Of a stretch of DNA of 64,000 nt, positions 7,321 through 14,815 are shown one piece after another. Where the stretch lies: contig CAWDUQ010000002.1 of assembly GCA_963805495.1 (NCBI GenBank), forward strand, positions 744,001 to 808,000, read 5' to 3'. This DNA is from DAHUXD01 sp963805495. GTDB taxonomy: Bacteria; Acidobacteriota; Thermoanaerobaculia; UBA5066; Gp7-AA6. Under the pieces are notes generated by a model. The model saw only the letters and a list, made by a program, of their open reading frames with translations, had not been told where the DNA came from and ran no database searches. Position 1 is the stretch's first letter. Each line of letters opens with the position of its first letter. The translations under genes and the position numbers were made by a program.

Positions 7321-9480
7321 ATGCGGCTCCGCACCTGGTTCCTCGGCGCCCCGTTTCTCGCGGCAGCGACGGCCCTCGCCCAGTCACCCGGCCTGGGACC
7401 GATTCTGATGGCCAACAGCTACACGACGGGCGGGCAGATGAAGCCGTCCGTGGCGACGGGACCCGACGGACGCTTCGTGGTCACGTGGGAGAGCTTCGGC
7501 CAGGAAGGCAACTCGAGCCGGGGCATCTTCGGCCAGCGTTTCGACGCCCTCGGCACGCCGGTCGGCGGCGAGTTCCAGGCCAACTCCTACACGCCCTTCG
7601 ACCAGCGCGACCCGCAGGTCGCCTTCGACAGCGCCGGCAATTTCGTGATCGTCTGGGAAGGCGCCCGGAGCGGTGACTCGCAGGGGATCGCGCTCCGCAT
7701 CTACGACAGCACCGGCGCGCCGGTCTTCGGGACCGAGCGCGAGGCCCACACCGCCACCGATGACCCCGAGGACCTTCCCCGGGTCGCCCGGAACGACAGC
7801 GGATTCGTCATCGTGTGGCGCCACGTGGCGCCGGTCCTCGGCTGGGAGCTGCGCGGCCAGCAATTCGACACCGACAGCGATCCGATCGGGGCGACCTTCG
7901 AGGTCGCGGCGTTCACGACGGCGGAGGTCCGCGACACGTCGATCGCGATGGACGCGTCGGGCCGATTCGTCGTCGCCTGGACCTCGTACCAGGACGGTGA
8001 CGCGACCGGAATTCGTGCACGTTCGTTCAACTCGGCCGCGTTACCGCTGACCGGAGAGTTCAACGTCAACAGCGCGACCGCCGGGTTTCAGACGCATCCC
8101 TCGGTTGCGATGGACGATTCGGGGGGATTCGTCGTCGCCTGGGACAACTCCTACGCTTCCGACTTCCCAATCCAGGCCCGGCGATATGACTCCGACGCCA
8201 ACCCGGTCGGAGGCACGACGCTCCTCGGACACGGCATCGGCCCCTTCATCGCCCGGCGGTCGGACGGCGGCTACGGCGCCGTCTGGGTTCCGGCGACCGG
8301 AAACACCCTCCACGGCGCGGAAGTCAAGGGCGGCCGCTTCGACGACGCTCTTCTGCCGGTCGGGGCGCCGTTCGACGTCCACGACGCGACCACGCAAGGC
8401 GCGTTTTCGCGCAAGATCGCGGCCAACGACGGCCGGCACCTGGTGTTCGCCTGGGAGGACTCCGGAGAAGTGTACTTTCGCCGGGGCGGCTTCCCCGACA
8501 AGGTCCCGTTCAAGGTCGACGAACGGGCGGCGTCGGCCGGATCGTCCAACCAGAACGGGGTCCTGGAAACGGGGGAGCGGGTCACCGTCGACCCGGCCTA
8601 TGTCAATTTCTCAGGAAGCCCCTACACCCTGGCGGGCACCGCGTCGGACTTCAAGGGCCCGGCCGGGCCGCTCTACACGATCCACGATGCGTCCGCCGAC
8701 TACGGAACGCTGGCGGCGGCGCCCATTGGGCCCGCGGCCGCCGGCTCCTCTCCCGCCGATTGCTTCAGCGCGTCCGGCAACTGCCTCGAGTTCGAACTCG
8801 CCGGCGCCCGGCCGCCGGGCACGCCGCACTGGGACGCGACCTATGCCGAGGCCCTGTCGGAAGGTGTCTCGGTGACCCGAACCCTTCACGTGGGCGGCAG
8901 CTTCGCCGACGTGCCCGGGACGAACATCTTCACCCGGTACATCGAGAACCTCTTCCACAACGGCATCACGGCCGGCGGCGCCTGCGGAGGCTACTGCCCG
9001 ACGGACGGGGTCAAGCGCCAGCAGATGGCCGTCTTCCTCCTGAAGTCGCGGTTCGGTCCGAGCTACACGCCGCCGGGGGCCACCGGCACCGTCTTTGCCG
9101 ACGTGCCCATCTCGAATCCGTTCGTCCAGTGGATCGAGGATCTCTACGCCCGCGGCATCACCGGGGGCTGTTCGGGCGGGCCACCCCCGGCGCCCATCAA
9201 CTACTGCCCGGACGCGATCGTGAACCGACAGCAGATGGCCGTCTTCCTGCTGAAGACGCTGGAAGGCTCGGCCTACACGCCGCCGGCGGCCGCCGGGATC
9301 TTCCAGGACGTTCCGGGCTCGAGTCCGTTCATCGCGTGGATCGAGGAACTCTACGCGAGGCAGGTCACGGGAGGCTGCGTCGCGAACCCGCTTCAGTACT
9401 GCCCCGCGAACCCGACCAACCGCCAGCAGATGGCGGCTTTTCTGGTCAAGGCCTTCGGACTCGTGCTGTACGGGCCCTGA
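7321..9480 (+). CDS. Large secreted protein with three C-terminal SLH-like repeats
   Basis: 719 residues. A signal peptide (cleavage after ALA, about residue 19) is followed by repeated ~45-60-residue units such as RFVVTWESFGQ, NFVIVWE, RFVVAWTS and GFVVAWDN, which look like a beta-propeller. Three S-layer-homology-like repeats begin near residues 527, 592 and 660, each with FxDVP, an IExLY/F helix, the G-I/V-T turn and NRQQMAVFLLK. Each repeat carries two cysteines around the loop before CP, suggesting a disulfide. Such repeats are common at the C-termini of Acidobacteriota surface proteins; their ligand is unknown. The start is fixed by the ribosome site at 7306-7312. Confidence 0.82.
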   Translation: MRLRTWFLGAPFLAAATALAQSPGLGPILMANSYTTGGQMKPSVATGPDGRFVVTWESFGQEGNSSRGIFGQRFDALGTPVGGEFQANSYTPFDQRDPQVAFDSAGNFVIVWEGARSGDSQGIALRIYDSTGAPVFGTEREAHTATDDPEDLPRVARNDSGFVIVWRHVAPVLGWELRGQQFDTDSDPIGATFEVAAFTTAEVRDTSIAMDASGRFVVAWTSYQDGDATGIRARSFNSAALPLTGEFNVNSATAGFQTHPSVAMDDSGGFVVAWDNSYASDFPIQARRYDSDANPVGGTTLLGHGIGPFIARRSDGGYGAVWVPATGNTLHGAEVKGGRFDDALLPVGAPFDVHDATTQGAFSRKIAANDGRHLVFAWEDSGEVYFRRGGFPDKVPFKVDERAASAGSSNQNGVLETGERVTVDPAYVNFSGSPYTLAGTASDFKGPAGPLYTIHDASADYGTLAAAPIGPAAAGSSPADCFSASGNCLEFELAGARPPGTPHWDATYAEALSEGVSVTRTLHVGGSFADVPGTNIFTRYIENLFHNGITAGGACGGYCPTDGVKRQQMAVFLLKSRFGPSYTPPGATGTVFADVPISNPFVQWIEDLYARGITGGCSGGPPPAPINYCPDAIVNRQQMAVFLLKTLEGSAYTPPAAAGIFQDVPGSSPFIAWIEELYARQVTGGCVANPLQYCPANPTNRQQMAAFLVKAFGLVLYGP

Positions 9481-9501
9481 GCCGGGCCGCCCCGCAACGG
9501 A

Positions 9502-10224
9502 CTAGACGGCCGCAGGCGCTCCGCTCCGGAGCGCGGAGCGCTTGCGGTCATTGACCTGGTCGTCCCGGACCTTGCCGTCCCTCAACCGCACGATCCGCCG
9601 CGCGTGGGCCGCGATGTCCTCCTCGTGAGTGACGACGACGATCGTGTTGCCGCGGGCGTTCAACTCGTCGAAGAGGGCCATGATCTCGGCGCCCGTCTGG
9701 GAGTCGAGGTTTCCGGTGGGCTCGTCGGCGAGCAGGATCGACGGGTCGTTGATGAGCGCCCGGGCCACGGCGACGCGCTGGCGCTGGCCACCCGACATCT
9801 CGTTGGGGGTGTGGTTCATGCGGTCGCCAAGACCCACGGCCTTGAGGGCCTTGACGGCGCGCTCGCGACGCTCCTTGCGGGGGAGCCCCGCGTAGACGAG
9901 GGGCAGCTCGACCTGCTGGATGGCCGAGGTGCGCGGCAGCAGGTTGAACGTCTGAAACACGAAGCCGATCTCCTGGTTCCGGATCGCGGCGAGCTCGTCG
10001 TCCGTCATCCGCGCGACTTCCTTGCCGTTCAAGACGTAGGATCCGGAGCTCGGCGTGTCGAGGCAGCCGATGAGGTTCATCAAGGTCGACTTCCCCGAGC
10101 CGGAGGGGCCCATGATCGCGACGTATTCGCCCCGCTCGACGCCGAGCGAAACCCCCGAGAGGGCGTGGACCTTCTCCTCCCCCATCTCGTAGACCTTGGC
10201 GATGTCCCGAATGTCGATCAGCAT
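9502..10224 (-). CDS. ABC transporter ATPase, MacB/LolD type
   Basis: 240 residues. Walker A GPSGSGKST (39-47), Q-loop VFQTFNLLP, signature MSGGQRQRVAVARAL (from 143) and Walker B LLADEPTGNLDS (from 164) are complete. The IRNQEIGFVFQ and NLDSQTG signatures belong to the lipoprotein/macrolide exporter group (LolD, MacB). It is the last gene of a TolC-Yip1-ATPase run on the minus strand. No FtsX-type permease and no membrane-fusion adaptor lie in the window, so the partner must be encoded elsewhere or is lost. Confidence 0.9.
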   Translation of the reverse strand: MLIDIRDIAKVYEMGEEKVHALSGVSLGVERGEYVAIMGPSGSGKSTLMNLIGCLDTPSSGSYVLNGKEVARMTDDELAAIRNQEIGFVFQTFNLLPRTSAIQQVELPLVYAGLPRKERRERAVKALKAVGLGDRMNHTPNEMSGGQRQRVAVARALINDPSILLADEPTGNLDSQTGAEIMALFDELNARGNTIVVVTHEEDIAAHARRIVRLRDGKVRDDQVNDRKRSALRSGAPAAV

Positions 10225-10260
10225 CAGGCGGAGCCCTCTCTGTGTGTCTATACGGATTTC

Positions 10261-10286
10261 CGGGCGTCCTGTTTCGGGGACGCCCG
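10261..10286. repeat. Intergenic hairpin between the Yip1 and ATPase genes
   Basis: Perfect 9-bp inverted repeat CGGGCGTCC / GGACGCCCG with an 8-base loop in the 63-base gap. No T-run follows on either strand. It may modulate read-through to the ATPase gene. Confidence 0.35.
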
Positions 10287-10287
10287 C

Positions 10288-11019
10288 TCAGCCCATCAGC
10301 GCCGACGCCCCCGCCTTCCCGAGGACGTAGAGAGCCCAGAGTCCGACCACCAGGACCGCCACCCGGCCTCGCGGGGCTTTCGCAGCGGCCGAAAGGCCCA
10401 GGACGATGAGCGCCATGCTCCAGAAGGAAAAGAGGTCGATCGACGAGAGCAGTCCGTGGGTCACCGGGTCGGCGCCCGGGGCAAAGTGCCCCAGGTTGGT
10501 CGGCAGCACGTCTCCCACCTTCCGGGGATCGACGGTCGGGCGGTTCCACAGGGCGACCATCAGCCCGAGTGCCGTCAGGACGCCGGGCAGGAAGGCGTGC
10601 GCCACGACGCCGAGGGACTGGCGGAACTTCACTTCCCATGCGAACGCGTTGCAGGCACCCCAGAGCACGGCTCCGACGATGAAAAGAACGACGATCGGCC
10701 CGGCCACCGCGATCACGTCCCAGAGCCAGGTCAGGCTCTGCGCCCGCTGCACGGCCTGGTCGATCTGGGCCTCCGGGAGGCGGCGTCCGGATCTGGCGAT
10801 CTGGGCGCCGACGACCGCGCTCCAGTCCGTCTTGGACAGGATCAACTCCGAAACGGGCAGCGAGAGCGCCGCCGTGACCGCGACGGGAAGCAGCCAGGTC
10901 GGTCGTGCCGCGATCGACGCGAAGGTGCGCACCGGGGACACGAAGACCCCGAGCAGCCGCCCGATGCCGGAGCCGAAGCCCTCGCCGCGAGCCGGAGCCG
11001 CCGTCGCGGCTTCGCTCAT
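10288..11019 (-). CDS. Yip1-family integral membrane protein
   Basis: 243 residues with about five membrane helices, for example WLLPVAVTAALSLPVSEL, VIAVAGPIVVLFIVGAVLW and a Leu-rich C-terminal helix. The helix pattern and the short hydrophilic segments between helices fit the Yip1 domain, whose bacterial role is unknown. It starts 4 bases after the TolC stop and precedes the ABC ATPase, so it probably belongs to that export operon. It does not look like an FtsX/MacB permease: there is no large periplasmic domain. Confidence 0.7.
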   Translation of the reverse strand: MSEAATAAPARGEGFGSGIGRLLGVFVSPVRTFASIAARPTWLLPVAVTAALSLPVSELILSKTDWSAVVGAQIARSGRRLPEAQIDQAVQRAQSLTWLWDVIAVAGPIVVLFIVGAVLWGACNAFAWEVKFRQSLGVVAHAFLPGVLTALGLMVALWNRPTVDPRKVGDVLPTNLGHFAPGADPVTHGLLSSIDLFSFWSMALIVLGLSAAAKAPRGRVAVLVVGLWALYVLGKAGASALMG

Positions 11020-11023
11020 CCGG

Positions 11024-12727
11024 CTACGGCGCGCCCGCGGGCGAGCCGAGGCCGAGGGCCTTCTCGACCAGCGCCGCGCGGGCCTCGACCGTCGGCGGCG
11101 GCGCCATCTCGGGCAGTCCCTCGATCTTCACGTTCTTCCAGTCGAGGATGTCGGCGGTCGCCTGGTGGTAGGCGGACACGGCCTTGCGATAGAGCGCGAG
11201 CGCGTTGAGGTACTTGGACTGCGCGTCCGAGAGCTGGTTCTGGATCTGGGACACCTCGAACGAGGTCGTCATGCCGTTGTCGTACTTCTTGCGCGCGGCG
11301 TCGAGATTGCGCTCGGCGAGCTCCTTGCCTTTCGCGGCAGCGTCGATCTGCCGGCTCCCGGTCACGATCGCGCGGTGCGCGTTGCGCACGTTGAGGACGA
11401 TGTCCTGCTCGAGCACGGTGAGGTTCGCCTTCGACGCCTCGAGGTCGTACTGCGCCACGCCCCGCGCGCCCTTGGCGGAGCGATTCAGGATCGGGTACGA
11501 GAAGACGAGGCCGACCCTCCAGTTCTTGAAGTTTTCCGAGAAGAGCTGGTCCGCCGAGTCCCACCAGTTGCCGCGCCCGGTCACGGCCGGCGGGTTGACG
11601 GTGGTGTCGAAAAAGGTTCCGGACAGCCCGTTTTTCCCGTATCCGGCCACCAGGTCGAGCTGCGGCATCGTCTGGTTCTTCCAGAACTCGTAGCGCAGCG
11701 AGTTCGTCGCGACGTTGTAGTTCTGGGCCACGATCTCGGGGCGACGGGAGAGAGCCGTCCGGACGCCCTCGGCGAGGTCGAAGGGCCGCCGCTCGACCTT
11801 CAACTCGTCGGTCGGCACGATGGAGGTGGTCGTCGGCGTCTCAGCTTCGAAGTTCAGGTCGCGGCGCAGCTGGTCCTCGGCGAGGCCGACGACGGCATCG
11901 GCGTTGATGATGTCCTGCTCGGCCGTCGCGATGCCGACCTCGGTCTGCACGACGTCGATCGGGGCGAGCGAGCCCACGTCGATCTTGATCTTCGTGATGC
12001 GGTTCAACTCCCGGGCGATGTCCCGTGCCTCGATCTTCACCTTGAGGTTCGCTCGCGCGTACACGAGGTCCCAGTAGGACTGTTCGACCGAATTGATGAC
12101 GGTCTGCACGCTGCGGACGAGGGTCTGGTACGACGCATCCCGGCTGTTGCGTGCGATCCAGATGTTGATCTCGGTCGGGAGGCGGCCGAAGTTCCGCAGG
12201 AGGGGTTGGGAAAAGCTGAGCGACAGGGCCGAGGGCAGGGCCGGGTTCACGTTCGCGAACGAGTTGTTCGTCAGCAGGCGCGACCCGCTCAGGCCGAAAC
12301 GGACGCTGCCGCCCCAGGGCGTCAGCTGGTTCAAGCCGATGTCCGCATCCCAGTTGTCGTTCTTCAGGACCTCGGCGCCGGCGAGATTCGACGAGGTCGG
12401 CTGGTCCGTGTGCGATCGCAGGACGTTGGTCGTCAGCAGCGGGTCGTAGATCCCCATGTTCTGGAAGAGGAAGAACTGCGACGCTTCCGAAGAGTTGACC
12501 GAAACGTTCAGGTCCTGGTTGTTGGCGAGCGCGATCCGGATCGCCTGGTCGAGCGACAGCGGGAGCCCCTCGGCCCCCGGCGGGGGAACGGCCAGCGGCG
12601 AACGCTGACCGGGCTGGGCGTTCACGACGGCGCCGGCCGGCTGCGCCGAAAGCGCGGCGGTCGTCGCGATGAGGAGGCCGGCGGCCGCGGCCGCACACGC
12701 TCCCCGGAACCTCAACGAGCTCTTCAT
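11024..12727 (-). CDS. TolC-family outer-membrane efflux protein
   Basis: 567 residues with a signal peptide ending near AQPAGA. The rest is the repeating helical pattern of outer-membrane efflux proteins: SLDQAIRIALANNQDLNVS, the duplicated RNAHRAIVTGSRQIDAA / ELAERNLDAARKKYDNG segment and FEVSQIQNQLSDAQSKYLNALALYRKAVSAY. It would form the trimeric outer-membrane exit duct. AAGGAG lies 7 bases before the ATG. The gene follows the oligopeptide ATPase pair by 66 bases and leads into the Yip1 and ATPase genes. Confidence 0.9.
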   Translation of the reverse strand: MKSSLRFRGACAAAAAGLLIATTAALSAQPAGAVVNAQPGQRSPLAVPPPGAEGLPLSLDQAIRIALANNQDLNVSVNSSEASQFFLFQNMGIYDPLLTTNVLRSHTDQPTSSNLAGAEVLKNDNWDADIGLNQLTPWGGSVRFGLSGSRLLTNNSFANVNPALPSALSLSFSQPLLRNFGRLPTEINIWIARNSRDASYQTLVRSVQTVINSVEQSYWDLVYARANLKVKIEARDIARELNRITKIKIDVGSLAPIDVVQTEVGIATAEQDIINADAVVGLAEDQLRRDLNFEAETPTTTSIVPTDELKVERRPFDLAEGVRTALSRRPEIVAQNYNVATNSLRYEFWKNQTMPQLDLVAGYGKNGLSGTFFDTTVNPPAVTGRGNWWDSADQLFSENFKNWRVGLVFSYPILNRSAKGARGVAQYDLEASKANLTVLEQDIVLNVRNAHRAIVTGSRQIDAAAKGKELAERNLDAARKKYDNGMTTSFEVSQIQNQLSDAQSKYLNALALYRKAVSAYHQATADILDWKNVKIEGLPEMAPPPTVEARAALVEKALGLGSPAGAP

Positions 12728-12793
12728 GCCATGACTCCTTATGTCACCCCAATCTACGCATCGGGTCGGCGAATGTTTCGGTAAGTCCTCATA

Positions 12794-13771
12794 TCAAGGC
12801 ATTTCGCCCGGAAAATAGCACGCAACGCGGCGCCCCGAAGCGACTTGCGCGAGCCCCGGCCGCTCCTCGCGGCAGCGGTCCCGTGCAATCGGGCAGCGGG
12901 GGTGGAAGGGACACCCTGGCGGGGGCTGAGCCGCGGAGGCCGGCTCGCCGGCGAGGGCAAGTCGCGGACGAGGGACGGCGGGGTCCACATCCGGCGCCGC
13001 CGCGACGAGCGCGGCCGTGTAGGGATGGAGGGGGCGCGCGGTCACTTCCGCCACCGGGCCCTCTTCGACGATCCGTCCGAGGTAGAGCACGCCCACGCGG
13101 TCCGCGATCCGGGCGACGACCGCGAGGTCGTGCGAAATGAAGAGGTACGAGAGGCCGGAGCGTTCGCGCAGGTCGATCAGGAGATTCACGATCTGAGCGG
13201 CCACGGAAACGTCGAGCGCTGAGACCGGCTCGTCGCACACGATCAGCCGGGGCTGCGTCGCGAGGGCACGCGCGATCGCGACCCGCTGGCGCTGCCCCCC
13301 GGAGAGCTCCGCCGGAAACCGCGACCGCACGCCCGCCGAGAGCCCGACGCTCGCGAGCAGGGCGTCGACCCTCTCCGAAAGCTCCCTCCCGTGGGCGAGC
13401 TTCTGGACGCGCAGCGGCTCCGCGACCTGATCGCCCACCCTCATGCGCGGGTTGAGAGAAGACTGCGGGTCCTGGAAAACGACCTGGAGCTCCCGGCGCC
13501 GGCGTCGCAGCTCCCGTCCCTCGAGCGCCAGCCAGTCGGTGCCCCCGAATCGAATCGTTCCTGCGTCCGGTTCGAGCAGCCGGGCCACGATCCGACCGGC
13601 CGTGGTCTTGCCGCTGCCCGACTCTCCCACCAGGGAAAACGACTCGCCGGCCGCGATCCGGAAGTCCACTCCGCGCAACGCGGGGAGAGAGCCCCGCGCG
13701 GTCCCGAACAGGCCGCGTCGGATGGCGAAGCGCTTCTCGAGGCCCTCGACGGAAAGCAGAGCCTCGCTCAT
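12794..13771 (-). CDS. Oligopeptide/dipeptide ABC transporter ATPase, OppF/DppF type
   Basis: 325 residues. Walker A GESGSGKTT (49-57), VVFQDPQSSLNPRM, signature ELSGGQRQRVAIARAL and Walker B LIVCDEPVSALDVS are intact. The C-terminal GCPFHPRCPIARDRC is the oligopeptide-transporter C-terminal extension. ATG at 13769-13771 overlaps the TGA of the preceding DppD-type gene (ATGA), so the two are translationally coupled. No permease or binding-protein gene is in the window. Confidence 0.9.
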   Translation of the reverse strand: MSEALLSVEGLEKRFAIRRGLFGTARGSLPALRGVDFRIAAGESFSLVGESGSGKTTAGRIVARLLEPDAGTIRFGGTDWLALEGRELRRRRRELQVVFQDPQSSLNPRMRVGDQVAEPLRVQKLAHGRELSERVDALLASVGLSAGVRSRFPAELSGGQRQRVAIARALATQPRLIVCDEPVSALDVSVAAQIVNLLIDLRERSGLSYLFISHDLAVVARIADRVGVLYLGRIVEEGPVAEVTARPLHPYTAALVAAAPDVDPAVPRPRLALAGEPASAAQPPPGCPFHPRCPIARDRCREERPGLAQVASGRRVACYFPGEMP

Positions 13772-14808
13772 TCCGGAATCGCGGCGCACGATCCGCTCTG
13801 GTGCAGGAAACACCGGGCGCGCCCCGACTCCGTCGGGTAGAGGTCGGGCTCGCGGGCCTCGCAGGGCTCGAACCGGTCGCCGCAGCGCGGGGCGAAGGCG
13901 CAGCCCGACGAGGGCCGCTCCCCGAGGTCCGGAAGCGCTCCCGGGATCGCCTCGTAGCGCTCGCCCGTACGCCGGGCCGCGGCCGCGAGGCGGGGCACCG
14001 AGCGCAGCATCCCGCGGGTATAGGGATGCCCGGGCGCCCGGAAGAGCGCTCCGGTCGGCGCCTCCTCCACGACGCGCCCGGCGTAGACGACGAGCACGCG
14101 GTCGCAGTGCCGCGCAACGACACCGAGGTCGTGCGTGATGAGGAGAACCGTGAGGCCCCGCTCGCGTCGCAGGCGGTCGAGCAGCTCCAGGATGTCGCGC
14201 GCGACCGTCGCGTCGAGCGAAGCCGTCGGCTCGTCGGCCAGAAGGAGACTCGGCCCGGCAGCCAGCACCGAGGCCAGGTGCGCCCGTTGGCGGAGCCCGC
14301 CCGAGAGCCGGTGGGGATATTCGTCCAGCCCCCCGTCGGGATCGGGAAACGCGACCTCGGCGAGGGCCGCGCGGGCGAGCGCGCGGGCTCGCGCGCGGCT
14401 GACGCGCGAATGCAACCGGATCGATTCCTCGATCTCGGCCCCGATCGTCCGCACCGGGTCGAGCGCTGCCGCCGGCTCCTGGAAGACCATGCCGATCCCG
14501 GCTCCGCGCACCGCCTGCCACCGGCGCTCCGGCAGGCCCAGGAGGTCGCTTCCGCGAAAAATCAGGCGGCCGGTGACTCGGGCTCCGGGGGGCGACAGAC
14601 CGAGAATCGCGCGGGCGAGCTGAGTCTTGCCGCTGCCGCTCTCCCCCACGACGGCGACGCTTTCGCCCTCGGAGAGGTCGAACGTCACGCCGTCGACGGC
14701 GGGGAGCATCCGCCCGCCCACCGGCAGCTCGACGCGAAGGTCTTCGACGCGGAGGAGGGCGCCTCCGGAGGCGGCGGCGGGCCGCAGGGTCAGAGATTCG
14801 CCCGCCAC
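13768..14808 (-). CDS. Oligopeptide/dipeptide ABC transporter ATPase, OppD/DppD type
   Basis: 346 residues. Walker A GESGSGKT (55-62), the GMVFQEPAAALDPVRTIG Q-loop, RLSGGLRQRAHLASVLA signature and LLADEPTASLDATV Walker B are present, with the C-terminal SSGCAFAPRCGDRFEPC extension. The signature reads LSGGLRQR rather than LSGGMRQR, a minor change. It heads a coupled DppD-DppF pair that begins 7 bases after the TPR gene. Peptide or nickel uptake is likely, but the matching permeases are not nearby. Confidence 0.88.
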   Translation of the reverse strand: MAGESLTLRPAAASGGALLRVEDLRVELPVGGRMLPAVDGVTFDLSEGESVAVVGESGSGKTQLARAILGLSPPGARVTGRLIFRGSDLLGLPERRWQAVRGAGIGMVFQEPAAALDPVRTIGAEIEESIRLHSRVSRARARALARAALAEVAFPDPDGGLDEYPHRLSGGLRQRAHLASVLAAGPSLLLADEPTASLDATVARDILELLDRLRRERGLTVLLITHDLGVVARHCDRVLVVYAGRVVEEAPTGALFRAPGHPYTRGMLRSVPRLAAAARRTGERYEAIPGALPDLGERPSSGCAFAPRCGDRFEPCEAREPDLYPTESGRARCFLHQSGSCAAIPE

Positions 14809-14815
14809 GAATCCC

